Source: Legionella septentrionalis
Lineage (GTDB): Bacteria; Pseudomonadota; Gammaproteobacteria; Legionellales; Legionellaceae
Reading direction: 5' to 3'
NCBI RefSeq assembly: GCF_003989745.1
Contig: NZ_RZGS01000007.1
Coordinates: 24,140-88,139, forward strand
Length of the DNA stretch: 64,000 bases
The notes beneath the pieces are model-generated. The model saw only the letters and a program-made list of their open reading frames with translations, was not told where the DNA came from and searched no databases. Each line of letters opens with the position of its first letter. Positions within the stretch are counted from its first letter, which is position 1. The position numbers and the translations under genes were made by a program. Shown in pieces: positions 46,122 through 55,843 of the stretch.

Positions 46122-47129
46122 TTATGCCTTACATAAAGTCCAATTATTCGCCTGCTCGATTTCCAGAGCCAAGCATTGGGTGCGAGTTTCTGCGAAAAAA
46201 CAAGCCTTGTTTAGTGAAAAATCCGTCTTATTGATATGACTTGTAAGCGCATGGGCAATTATTTTGGCAAGAAGCGCCACAAAACCAATGCCAGTTAATG
46301 CGATCAGGATATTGGCAATAATGGGTTTCCACACGGCTCTATGCTCTCCCATGTCTTTGTCTTTGCTATGCAGATATTGAGTAAATTCAGCCTTAAACGC
46401 TTGTTCTTTCTCACCGGTTAGACTGTTGCCTTCATAATGCTTAAGGAGAAACGCATCCAGCTTGGCTTCAAGATTTTTGGCATGTGCTTTTACCCTCTCT
46501 CCTTTTGCAGAACCAATCGCCTCTCCATGCTGAAACATCTGGTCTATTTGGGCATATAAATTGCCAAGCTCATGGTTTCCCTTTAATTCAGTAATTATTT
46601 TTTTGTGAAGATCACTTATATCAAGCTTTACATGGGTTTTGCTTTCGTATTCTCTATAAAGTGCAAGGGCTTCTCTATAATTTTTGTCACCGCCCAAACC
46701 ATGCGCATGCATATAGGCACGATTATAAATTGCCATGGCATTGCCTAATTCGATAGCCGCTTCATAAAGCCGGCATGCCTCAGCAGAATTTATCTCGCCC
46801 CCCTCGCCCCGTACATGCATAGCGGCGCGATTATTCATAGCTGTGCTATGACCTAATTTGATAGACGCTTCATAATAAAGGATTGTTTTGCTATGGCCGG
46901 AATCGTCTAGCAAACCATAGTGGTACCATACTGCTTCTAGAAAAAGAGCATTGCTTTTTCTGAAAAGACAGGACCCGTCGCACGCTCGGAACACACCCAA
47001 AGCTTGTTTTATTTGTTCCGTGGTGAAAAGATGAGCCTCTGCATGTTCTTCCCATTTATTTAAAGCTTCAACCTTCCCATTTAAAGCATCATCTAATAAA
47101 ATTTTAAAAGCTAATTCTAATATAGGCAT
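46122..47129 (-). CDS. Sel1-repeat protein with C-terminal membrane helix (paralogue)
   Basis: A 335-residue paralogue of the preceding protein. I start at the ATG at 47129 (MPILELAFKILLDDALNGK), which aligns with the paralogue; a GTG three codons upstream is less likely. Only two clear Sel1 repeats remain (about 85-165). The C-terminal helix LIALTGIGFVALLAKII and tail TDFSLNKACFFAETR are nearly identical to the paralogue, so that end is under the stronger constraint. No signal peptide. Confidence 0.83.
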   Translation of the reverse strand: MPILELAFKILLDDALNGKVEALNKWEEHAEAHLFTTEQIKQALGVFRACDGSCLFRKSNALFLEAVWYHYGLLDDSGHSKTILYYEASIKLGHSTAMNNRAAMHVRGEGGEINSAEACRLYEAAIELGNAMAIYNRAYMHAHGLGGDKNYREALALYREYESKTHVKLDISDLHKKIITELKGNHELGNLYAQIDQMFQHGEAIGSAKGERVKAHAKNLEAKLDAFLLKHYEGNSLTGEKEQAFKAEFTQYLHSKDKDMGEHRAVWKPIIANILIALTGIGFVALLAKIIAHALTSHINKTDFSLNKACFFAETRTQCLALEIEQANNWTLCKA

Positions 47130-47286
47130 AGGAACCACAGATTAAATTACACAATGTAAAATGTATCAATTATACAAAAAATATAATATTTGAGCAAATT
47201 TAAACCAATAATTAATGTAACAATACGTATTAAAATTTTGCTCTTCATCAAACATATCTAAACAAATTAAACATGTTTGCATCGAA

Positions 47287-48309
47287 TTAAATTGCAACTG
47301 CAAGTTCCATCCTGTTTAACAGGTCCAAAGCTTTTGCAAATTGCTGCAAGTCTTTCGTTCTTTGAATGTTTATCATCATTTCTTTCCAAAATTTAGCACC
47401 CGGCAAACCATGAGCAAGATTCAATGCCGGTTTAATTAACATGCTTAAGGGAGCTTCTTTTGCAAAAGCCTCGTATAAATAATCCATGTATTTTTCAAAA
47501 ATAACGACACGGCTTGGCACTACCACTTGTGGGAAAAGGGTCTGATGAATACTGGAAATTGCATAAGGATGCTGACACGCCAACCGTCCGATCATAACTC
47601 CATCGACCTGGTTCAAGTGTGCATGAACGGCCGCTATATCATTAATATGGCCATTAATAACAATTGGAATATCTGGCAATTCTTGTTTAATTCGATACAC
47701 ATAATCGTAATGCAGCGGCGGGATGGTGCGGTTTTGCTTTGGATTTAAACCATGCAACCAAGCTTTACGCGCATGTACAATTAATTTATCACATCCTGCC
47801 TGAACTAACCTACGTGCAAAAGTCGCAAAAAACTCATAACTGTCTTGATGATCAATGCCTATGCGGGTTTTAGCAGTCACCGGAATATGAACTGCTTTTT
47901 TCATTGCCGCAAGACATTCAGCAACTTGCTCTGGTTCGTTCATAAGACAAGCGCCAAAACGTCCCGCTTGCACCCTATCACTGGGGCATCCCAAATTTAG
48001 GTTAACTTCATCGAACCCCTGCTCTTCGGCTATTTGTGCGCATTTCACCAAAGAGTTTTTGTCTGAACCACCTAACTGCAAAGCAATGGGTTTTTCTATT
48101 GGGCTAAACCTTAAAGCCCGTGCAGGATTATTAAAGATGGCCCCAGGAGTTTGCATTTCCGTATAAACCAGCGCTTGCGGCGCTAGTAGCCGCATGAGCA
48201 CGCGAAAATGAGTGTAACTCCAATCAATCATTGGAGCGATTGCAAGCTTGGATAGTAAAGCAGGAAGCGAAGAAGAATGCACCGAACTCTCGACTACAAG
48301 AAATATCAA
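47287..48309 (-). CDS. dusA: tRNA-dihydrouridine(20/20a) synthase
   Basis: An FMN enzyme that reduces uridine 20/20a in tRNA. The DusA-type signature is clear: LNLGCPSDRVQAGRFGACLM with the catalytic Cys, HARKAWLHGLNPKQNR, and PPLHYDYVY. At 340 residues from a TTG at 48309 the length is plausible. A GTG at 48282 with GAGAG upstream is a good alternative start, giving 331 residues. Divergent from hemF. Confidence 0.93.
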   Translation of the reverse strand: MIFLVVESSVHSSSLPALLSKLAIAPMIDWSYTHFRVLMRLLAPQALVYTEMQTPGAIFNNPARALRFSPIEKPIALQLGGSDKNSLVKCAQIAEEQGFDEVNLNLGCPSDRVQAGRFGACLMNEPEQVAECLAAMKKAVHIPVTAKTRIGIDHQDSYEFFATFARRLVQAGCDKLIVHARKAWLHGLNPKQNRTIPPLHYDYVYRIKQELPDIPIVINGHINDIAAVHAHLNQVDGVMIGRLACQHPYAISSIHQTLFPQVVVPSRVVIFEKYMDYLYEAFAKEAPLSMLIKPALNLAHGLPGAKFWKEMMINIQRTKDLQQFAKALDLLNRMELAVAI

Positions 48310-48373
48310 AACTGATTTGTATTATACCATTTTATAGGCGAGAAAAGAGAAAAAGATAACGCAAAAAATGTAA

Positions 48374-49363
<990 letters not shown>

Positions 49364-49368
49364 ATAAA

Positions 49369-49397
49369 ATAAAGCTGAGGCTATGCCTTGGCTTTAT
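49369..49397. terminator. Bidirectional hairpin between hemF and the MFS gene
   Basis: ATAAAGCTGAGGC pairs with GCCTTGGCTTTAT (two G-U pairs in RNA) around a 3-nt loop. It starts 6 nt after the hemF stop and covers the stop of the convergent MFS gene. Confidence 0.75.
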
Positions 49398-50674
49398 CTC
49401 TTGTTTAAGAAATGAAACAAAATTGCAGCCACAATATTCAATATCCCTATAATTAGAAAAACTTCGGGAATAACAATGTGAAAATAAAGCAGCACCATCA
49501 CTAAAATGGTCCCTAATACCATGAATAAGGCATTAAAAATGTTGTTCGCTGCAATGGTTCGCGCCCGGAAGGGCCCATCGCAGGCAACTTGTAAATAAGT
49601 ATACAAGGGCACCACAAATAAACCTCCGGCAAAAGCTAACAAAAATAAATCTACTGTAATTCGCAAATTTGCAATTTGGCTAAAAAATTCACATACGGAT
49701 TGCAAATGCAAATGCGTGGGTATAGGAGGCGTTGCCCAATATAAATCGCAAGTAAAGACGGAAAGCAATAACATGGCATGCGCCACATAGCGCAACGTTA
49801 TCTCTCCAGCTAAAAGCCTGTTAATAACTAAAGAACCTATCGCAATACCAATTGAAAACAAGGCAAGAAAAACGGCAAATACAGAAGTTTGAGCCCGCAG
49901 TATGTAATTTGTATAATCAGGTAACTTGGTCAAAATTACGGCTCCAATCAACCAAAACCAGGAAATGGCAAAAACAGCCGGTAAAATGCGTTTATTAAGA
50001 ATTACGCCACGAAGCATGCGATAAGTTACCCGCCAAAGACACCAGTCTACTTTTATTTTTTCAGTGCCGACGGGGGGAGCTGCAGGGATAAAAAAACAGG
50101 CAGTTAATCCGCATAGGGCAGCCATAATCGTTAAGAAAATGGCATAATAAGCCCCCATTCGGGCACCCCCGACACTCAATGCGCCGAGTGTGGTACCTAA
50201 AAGAATGGCTAAAAATGTACTTCCCTCAATGAGTGCTGTAGCTCCTAATAATTCTTTTTCTGGCAAATGATCCGGTAAAATAGCGTATTTAACCGGACCA
50301 AAAAAAGTTGAATGGATACCCATTCCGGTAAGGGTAGTGAGCATTAAAAAAATGTGACCATAGAAAAGGCCAAAGGCGCCGATTATCATGAGGACGAGTT
50401 CAAACAATTTGATAAGGCGGGTAATACGCGCTTTGTCAAACTTGTCTGCTATTTGGCCCGCAGTGGCTGAAAAAAGAAAAAATGGAGCAATAAATAATGT
50501 ACCGGCAATAGCTTGATATTTTTCTGACTGCATTTGTGAAGTGCTTAGAAAATAACTAATAACCGTCAAAGTAGCCAGCTTAAAGGCATTATCATTGAAA
50601 GCACCAAAAAACTGGGTCAGGAACAATGGCAGGAAAGTTTTCTTCCTCAATAAATAAAATGCTCCCGAACCCAT
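49394..50674 (-). CDS. MFS transporter, LplT-like lysophospholipid carrier family
   Basis: A 426-residue inner-membrane protein of about 12 helices. The start FLTQFFGAFNDNAFKLATLT matches the LplT/Aas-associated MFS group, which imports lysophospholipids for re-acylation. No acyltransferase is fused or adjacent here, so the substrate is not fixed. GGAG lies 8 nt upstream of the ATG. Confidence 0.85.
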   Translation of the reverse strand: MGSGAFYLLRKKTFLPLFLTQFFGAFNDNAFKLATLTVISYFLSTSQMQSEKYQAIAGTLFIAPFFLFSATAGQIADKFDKARITRLIKLFELVLMIIGAFGLFYGHIFLMLTTLTGMGIHSTFFGPVKYAILPDHLPEKELLGATALIEGSTFLAILLGTTLGALSVGGARMGAYYAIFLTIMAALCGLTACFFIPAAPPVGTEKIKVDWCLWRVTYRMLRGVILNKRILPAVFAISWFWLIGAVILTKLPDYTNYILRAQTSVFAVFLALFSIGIAIGSLVINRLLAGEITLRYVAHAMLLLSVFTCDLYWATPPIPTHLHLQSVCEFFSQIANLRITVDLFLLAFAGGLFVVPLYTYLQVACDGPFRARTIAANNIFNALFMVLGTILVMVLLYFHIVIPEVFLIIGILNIVAAILFHFLNKR

Positions 50675-50875
50675 GAAATACTCCGCAGGAAAAAACCGGC
50701 TCAGAGTAATGCAAAAATATAGAAGTTTGCAACAAAAATCATCTTTGTTCAGGAAAATACATAAGTAATTAATTTTAAATAAAAGAAATCAGTAAAAGCC
50801 TTAAAAACTCTACCTTGCCTTTGCTTAACACTCATTTTCTACCATGCTTATAGAAACCAATTTGCCAATGCCGTC

Positions 50876-51406
50876 ATGCCAAAATTATACACTATCGGAC
50901 ACTCAACTCATCCGCTTGAAGATTTCATAGAAATATTGCACATCTATCGCATCACGCACTTGGTGGATGTGCGTACTGTCCCTAAATCGCGTCATGTTCC
51001 CTGGTTTAACCAATCCGCTTTAACCCGCTCCCTTTGCCAAGAACGGATTGCCTATTCACATATTATTAAACTCGGGGGATTACGCAAAAGCAAACCTGAT
51101 TCGATTAATACAGGGTGGCGTAACAAGAGCTTCCGCGGTTATGCGGACTACATGCAAACACGCCAATTTTATGAAGGCTTAAAAGAACTTCATAGCATCA
51201 TAAAACATAGCGAACAAGCAGCCATTATGTGCGCCGAAGCCGTACCTTGGCGCTGTCATCGTTCTCTTATCGGCGATGCAGAAAGCATAAGGCATGTAGA
51301 AGTAATCGACATCCTGGGTAAAAATTCAATCCGTAAGCATGAATTAACATCATTCGCGGTCGTGGATAAAAGCACGCGGCCGTATCAAATCCATTATCCT
51401 AAATGA
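50876..51406 (+). CDS. DUF488 family protein
   Basis: A 176-residue DUF488 protein: start LYTIGHSTHPLEDFIEIL, middle LVDVRTVPKSRHVPWF, LGGLRKSK, and a conserved MCAEAVPWRCHRSLIGD. The Cys/His/Arg cluster in the last motif looks like a catalytic or metal site. The biochemical role of the family is not established. It is monocistronic, between two genes on the opposite strand. The 200-nt upstream and 143-nt downstream gaps show no other feature. Confidence 0.9.
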   Translation: MPKLYTIGHSTHPLEDFIEILHIYRITHLVDVRTVPKSRHVPWFNQSALTRSLCQERIAYSHIIKLGGLRKSKPDSINTGWRNKSFRGYADYMQTRQFYEGLKELHSIIKHSEQAAIMCAEAVPWRCHRSLIGDAESIRHVEVIDILGKNSIRKHELTSFAVVDKSTRPYQIHYPK

Positions 51407-51549
51407 ATTTAGAGATTAACCCTCATACCGCGAAAAGCATCATTACACTGCTCAAATTCCTGGTGCGGGAAAAAGGAAGCTCGAAGTAACCTGAAAAATC
51501 CTGCTTCGATTCAGCCTGGGAAAACTATAAAAAACTTTGAGGACGTTGC

Positions 51550-52404
51550 CTAACATTTATTTTTTTGTGCACGCTTGCTAAGCGCCACCATAACTTTCTC
51601 AAGACTATGCGGATACGGATCTGTTTGTTGTATCACCGCTTGCGCACATTGCTCATAATCATTTTTAATTTCTTTATCAGGTAAGATATAAAAGGTTTTA
51701 TTTTTAATTTCGCGTAAAATGTGCCGCGCTACATCTTCAGCAGGCCGACTGCGCTCGATAAGAGCCGACATCATTTGATGAAGCGTATTATGTGCAGCTG
51801 GGGCTGAATTAGCAAGCAATTGCGTACTGACAAACGAGGGGCAAACTACAGAAACGTCCACATTTTTTTCAAGGCGGCATAAATCAAAATGCAAAGATTC
51901 AGTTAATGCTACGACAGCATGTTTCGACATGGAATAAGCAGCCATTTGCGAACCGCTGCATAATCCATAAAAACTGGCCATATTGACTACATGCGAACGA
52001 TGGTTCTGTTTGAACAGGAGCGGTAAAAAAACTTGCAAGCCATGAATTATGCCGTATAAGTTTACGTCCAAAACACGCTGTATTTGGTGATCACTTAATT
52101 CCCAAACAGGAGCAAACTCACCGCATATTCCTGCGTTATTAATTAATAAATCAATACGCGCAAAGTCTGACAAAATTTGCTCGGACAATCGCAAAACATC
52201 TTTCGATTGCGTTACGTCGCAAACGACGGCAATAAATTCATTGGCTTCTTGCTCATACAATTTTCTGCAAGCGCAAGCCAGGGCTTTTTCATCGTGATCA
52301 GCGAGAACCACTCTCATACCCTCACGCAGGCAATTTTGCGCCAGCGCAAACCCAATACCGCTTGCAGCACCAGTTATTACAGCAACTTGTTTAGCTTTCG
52401 TCAT
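51550..52404 (-). CDS. Short-chain dehydrogenase/reductase
   Basis: A 284-residue classical SDR: cofactor motif TGAASGIG (11-18), LLINNAG, and the catalytic YSMSK with Ser in VNMASFYG. Asp at the end of the second strand (VVLADHDE) favours NAD. The substrate cannot be read from the sequence. A single gene with a weak ribosome binding site. Confidence 0.9.
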   Translation of the reverse strand: MTKAKQVAVITGAASGIGFALAQNCLREGMRVVLADHDEKALACACRKLYEQEANEFIAVVCDVTQSKDVLRLSEQILSDFARIDLLINNAGICGEFAPVWELSDHQIQRVLDVNLYGIIHGLQVFLPLLFKQNHRSHVVNMASFYGLCSGSQMAAYSMSKHAVVALTESLHFDLCRLEKNVDVSVVCPSFVSTQLLANSAPAAHNTLHQMMSALIERSRPAEDVARHILREIKNKTFYILPDKEIKNDYEQCAQAVIQQTDPYPHSLEKVMVALSKRAQKNKC

Positions 52405-52490
52405 GTATATAAAAAGAGAACCTGATCCTAATAACGAGCATTATAGAAGGTTTTAGGATAAACGGAACTCTTGAGGGTAGAAGAATAAGC

Positions 52491-52712
52491 TTAGGGTTGT
52501 TCGCTTATCACAATTACATCCTGTGCTTTTAAACCCTTAGGCCCTTTATCGAGTAAGAAACTCACGGTATCATTTTCATGCAGCGTTTTAAACCCAGCTC
52601 CTTGAATGTCTTTATAATGCACAAAAATATCATCGCCTTGTTGGTTAACAATAAAACCAAATCCTTTTTTTTCATTAAACCACTTAACCTGCCCTGTTTC
52701 TCTCTGCGACAT
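52491..52712 (-). CDS. Cold-shock-domain protein
   Basis: A 73-residue CspA-like nucleic-acid-binding protein: TGQVKWFNEKKGFGFI (RNP1) and DDIFVHYKDI (RNP2, with the usual VHF/VHY). The C-terminus lacks the common KGPQAANV and reads KGPKGLKAQDV, so the member is divergent. AGGGGA lies in front of the ATG. Its long upstream region (52713-52905) is shared with pyrE, which is divergent. Confidence 0.92.
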   Translation of the reverse strand: MSQRETGQVKWFNEKKGFGFIVNQQGDDIFVHYKDIQGAGFKTLHENDTVSFLLDKGPKGLKAQDVIVISEQP

Positions 52713-52822
52713 TTCGCTGTCCCCTTTTTTAGACTATTAGTTCCATTTAAGTTATCCATAACCAACAGGTTGCCATGATTGCAGCACGTCATTGTGCAAA
52801 TTCTGCCATTACAGATTATTTG

Positions 52823-52850
52823 ATTATTAAGGTTTTTTTTAAAAAGTCAA
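52823..52850 (-). promoter_or_regulatory. Likely sigma-70 promoter of the cold-shock gene
   Basis: On the minus strand TTGACT (52845-52850) and AATAAT (52823-52828) are separated by 16 nt. The predicted transcript would have an untranslated leader of about 100 nt, typical of cold-shock genes. Confidence 0.5.
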
Positions 52851-52905
52851 TAATAGACAAAATTAGTATAGAATATTATCGCATTTTCACCCCATAGGAG
52901 TTCAA

Positions 52906-53556
52906 ATGAGTGAGCACATGAAAGAATGCTTTATCAAATTGGCAATTGAATGTCAGGTGTTACGCTTCGGGGAATTTACTTTAAAATCGGGTCGCATTAG
53001 TCCGTATTTTTTTAATGCGGGTCTTTTTTATGAGGGTAAAGCATTGCAGCAAATCGGGCAATTTTATGCCGATACCTTGATAAATAGCCAACTTAAATTT
53101 AAACATCTTTTTGGACCGGCTTATAAAGGGTTGCCGCTTGCTACTACCACAGCAGTGGCTTTGGCAGCAAAAAACATAGACGTAACCGTGACTTTCAATC
53201 GGAAGGAAGTCAAGAACCATGGCGAAGGCGGTGCACTTATCGGTGCTCCTTTACAAGGACAAACCATTATCATTGATGATGTCATTACCGCCGGTACCGC
53301 CTTTCGCGAAGCACAACAATTAATTACTCAAAACGGTGGGCAATTAGCAGGGGTGATTATCGCGTTGGATCGTTGCGAGCGTGGTATTTCAGATCAATCT
53401 GCATTGCAAGAGATAGTCAATCAAGGTATCCCCATTTTCTCCCTAATCACTTTTTTTGATTTATTGAATTACCTGAAAAGACAAGGCCAAACCGAACAAG
53501 TTGAGCGACTCCTGGCTTATCATGAGCAATTTGGCTGCAAACCTGCAGAAACCTGA
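52906..53556 (+). CDS. pyrE: Orotate phosphoribosyltransferase
   Basis: Makes OMP from orotate and PRPP. The 216-residue protein has the PRPP loop [16 protein letters not shown] (about 122-137), [12 protein letters not shown] and the N-terminal [21 protein letters not shown] lies 5 nt before the ATG. Its product is the substrate of PyrF at 7346-8047. Confidence 0.96.
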   Translation: MSEHMKECFIKLAIECQVLRFGEFTLKSGRISPYFFNAGLFYEGKALQQIGQFYADTLINSQLKFKHLFGPAYKGLPLATTTAVALAAKNIDVTVTFNRKEVKNHGEGGALIGAPLQGQTIIIDDVITAGTAFREAQQLITQNGGQLAGVIIALDRCERGISDQSALQEIVNQGIPIFSLITFFDLLNYLKRQGQTEQVERLLAYHEQFGCKPAET

Positions 53557-53557
53557 T

Positions 53558-53592
53558 ATGAGGTGTGGCAGTTAATGCCCGCCACACCTCAT
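53558..53592. terminator. 12-bp hairpin between pyrE and the DegQ-like gene
   Basis: ATGAGGTGTGGC pairs exactly with GCCACACCTCAT around an 11-nt loop. It starts 2 nt after the pyrE stop and ends 3 nt before the convergent stop, so it probably terminates both. Confidence 0.82.
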
Positions 53593-53594
53593 TG

Positions 53595-54665
53595 TTAATA
53601 TGCGGCAATGTCGATGGTTTTCATTTTTAAGTTCATTTGCTTGCCGTTGCGTAAAATAGTCACCGTTACTGGCTCACCAATTTGCACCTCGGTAAGCAAA
53701 TTATATAACACATCATAATTTTCCACGGGATGGCCATTTAAGGAAATAATAATATCTCCCAAGCTGATACGCCCCCAATGATCTCGATAGGTCCCGCGCA
53801 ACCCGGCTCGTGCCGCAGGAGTATGCGGAAGCACATCGGCGATTAAAATACCTTTTTTCACTCCTAGACGTTGCGCAATATTGGGTTCTACCCGCTGGAT
53901 GCCAATACCCGCCAAAACGACGCGGCCGTGTTTGATGATTTGTGTGACAATCCGCGAAATTTCATCGGCAGGAACCGCAAAACCAACGCCTGCTGAGTTG
54001 CCAGATTGCGAATAAATGGCAGTATTTAAGCCAATCAAACGGCCTGCACTATCCAGAAGAGGCCCTCCCGAATTACCAGGATTAATGGAGGCATCGGTTT
54101 GAATCATATCGCGTATTGCTACCCCACCCGCTCCAGGCACTTGCCGTCCAAGCGCCGAGATCACCCCAACGGTTAAGCTATGATCCAAACCGAAAGGATT
54201 CCCGATAGCCAATGCTTTTTGCCCTACCAACAATTCATTGGTATGGGCGATTTCAAATGGAGTGAATGTTTTCAGCAATTCCAGGGCCTTGGGGGATGTG
54301 ATAGCCAAAACGGCAATATCTTTCCTGGGTTCTGCACCAATAATTTTTGCAGGAAAAGTCAGCTTTCCAATGCTCACCGCTAAATTATCAGCGCCATTTA
54401 TGACATGAAAATTGGTAACAATATGCCCTTGTTTGTCCCAAATAATGCCCGATCCGGCCCCTGACGGCACATGTAAACGCTCATACGAATCATTAATAAC
54501 CGTCGTTAAGCGATGTACATAAATGACTTTGGGGGAAGCTTTTTGAAAGACTTCAATCGTATTTCTTTCATTGGGTAAAAGCTCGTCCAGTTTGGCTGCA
54601 AAACCAGAAGCTGAAACCCAACAGGTTAATAAAAAGCAAAAAACACGTAACCCATTGTTTCTCAT
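53595..54665 (-). CDS. Periplasmic serine protease, DegQ/DegS-like with one PDZ domain
   Basis: A 356-residue trypsin-like protease with signal peptide or anchor MRNNGLRVFCFLLTCWVSAS. The triad is His87 (NFHVINGAD), Asp116 (RKDIAVL) and Ser199 (PGNSGGPL). One PDZ domain follows (about 255-345). The single PDZ and length resemble DegS or a short DegQ, but there is no RseP-pathway partner nearby. GGAG lies 8 nt before the ATG. It probably handles misfolded envelope proteins. Confidence 0.9.
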   Translation of the reverse strand: MRNNGLRVFCFLLTCWVSASGFAAKLDELLPNERNTIEVFQKASPKVIYVHRLTTVINDSYERLHVPSGAGSGIIWDKQGHIVTNFHVINGADNLAVSIGKLTFPAKIIGAEPRKDIAVLAITSPKALELLKTFTPFEIAHTNELLVGQKALAIGNPFGLDHSLTVGVISALGRQVPGAGGVAIRDMIQTDASINPGNSGGPLLDSAGRLIGLNTAIYSQSGNSAGVGFAVPADEISRIVTQIIKHGRVVLAGIGIQRVEPNIAQRLGVKKGILIADVLPHTPAARAGLRGTYRDHWGRISLGDIIISLNGHPVENYDVLYNLLTEVQIGEPVTVTILRNGKQMNLKMKTIDIAAY

Positions 54666-54998
54666 TTGATTATCTCCAAGTTTATTTTATCCAGCGAGCA
54701 GAGGTTGGACTTTTGCTAAAAAAATTATAATTATGCCCTAATAATATCCAGGATGACAATAAAATTTGAATTAAAAATATACAGCATTGCTTATGCATGC
54801 ATAACACAGCATGAAAATGTGATGCAAACATACCATCTGCTGCAAACTGTTAATATTATTTTCCAGGGTGTTATGAATGCCTTGCTCAAGAAGTTACTGC
54901 ATATATGGCATATAGGGACGGCTAACGTAATTTCAAGGTAACAAATTGATGGTTGTAGACTGCCAACCCTAAAGGCCGGCAGTCTTTGTTTTTCATTG
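54666..54998 (+). other. Intergenic region with promoter-like and terminator-like signals; possible small RNA or peptide
   Basis: On the plus strand TTGGAC (54705-54710), a 15-nt spacer and a TATAAT (54726-54731) precede a 62-codon frame (54753-54941, no convincing ribosome binding site) and a hairpin AGACTGCC/GGCAGTCT (54957-54985) with a TTTGTTTTTC tail on the plus strand. No plus-strand gene is otherwise present. The hairpin could equally be the end of the minus-strand gene that stops at 54999. The region also has to hold the promoter for the protease gene. Confidence 0.35.
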
Positions 54999-55832
54999 CT
55001 ATACCAGCTCAGGCATTCTAAAGTTTCCTTCTGCCCGATGTTCATAATCTATCTCGTTAATCTCTCGCTCAACCTCAGATACTTTCTTTCTGGCTGCAAT
55101 TTCTTCTTGTGCTTGCTCAGAAAAAATACCATCCGATAATTTGAATAACTTAAGTAAAAAATGAAACGGGGCTAACAGAATTTTTAATGCTTCGGTACCG
55201 GCATCGATGCTTTTCTTAGTTACAGCTTCCAAATGCTCGTCATGACGAAGATAGACTTTCTCCAGAACACCTGAATGGTGCGTATAAAGCCCATCCAATC
55301 TTTCATTACGTGCCTTCTCTTGTGCCAGCAAGCTTGTCTGCAATTCATTATGTGCATCCCACAGACTGGCGCGACGTTTTTGTAATTGCTGTAACTCACT
55401 TTCATAGTACTTAATTTCTTCATCGATTTCAGCTCTCAGCAAATCACAGGTAGCCTTTCGCTCCGCTAAGGACGATCCTTCCAAAACCGCCTTGCCTGCA
55501 ACGATTGCCTCAGATTCTTTTAACGTCATTTGCGCATAACGCTGCACCAGAATTAATTTTTTATTAAGTATTTCTTCTATCTTCTGATCCAGATAGCGGA
55601 TTGCATCTTTATTGGCACCTAATACTTGATAGTGAGAATCAAATCGTCTACTCGTTTCCATTTGCACGCGTATTTTTTCAAGCTCTTTTGTTTCTTGCGC
55701 TAAAGCTCTTTGTTGTGCCTCTTCGTTTAACTGCTTGTCACGGCTTAATAAAAGCTCACGGACAAACACAGCAAAAGCCGAAGCAACGCCAAATACAACT
55801 GCGCCAATGATAGCTACAGTAATAGGGTCCAT
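54999..55832 (-). CDS. Membrane-anchored coiled-coil protein
   Basis: A protein of about 277 residues. I start at the second ATG (55832, MDPITVAIIGAVVFGVAS) because AGGAGG lies 7 nt before it and only 1 nt before the first ATG (55838). One N-terminal transmembrane helix (about 4-26) is followed by a long Glu/Lys/Gln-rich coiled coil (about 30-210) and an amphipathic hydrophobic stretch ILLAPFHFLLKLFKL. I do not recognise a family. It lies 11 nt downstream of the 55844-56497 gene. Confidence 0.8.
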   Translation of the reverse strand: MDPITVAIIGAVVFGVASAFAVFVRELLLSRDKQLNEEAQQRALAQETKELEKIRVQMETSRRFDSHYQVLGANKDAIRYLDQKIEEILNKKLILVQRYAQMTLKESEAIVAGKAVLEGSSLAERKATCDLLRAEIDEEIKYYESELQQLQKRRASLWDAHNELQTSLLAQEKARNERLDGLYTHHSGVLEKVYLRHDEHLEAVTKKSIDAGTEALKILLAPFHFLLKLFKLSDGIFSEQAQEEIAARKKVSEVEREINEIDYEHRAEGNFRMPELV

Positions 55833-55843
55833 AGCCATGCCTC

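Larger units (their letters stand above)
45982..47129. repeat. Segmental duplication, copy 2
   Basis: Second copy of the phosphatase-3'-end plus Sel1 unit. The Sel1 gene has fewer repeats than copy 1, so repeat loss or gain followed duplication. Confidence 0.8.

Noticed and set aside
54753..54941. 62-codon plus-strand frame as a protein gene
   Set aside because: No clear Shine-Dalgarno and no recognisable sequence; kept only as part of a tentative small-RNA region.
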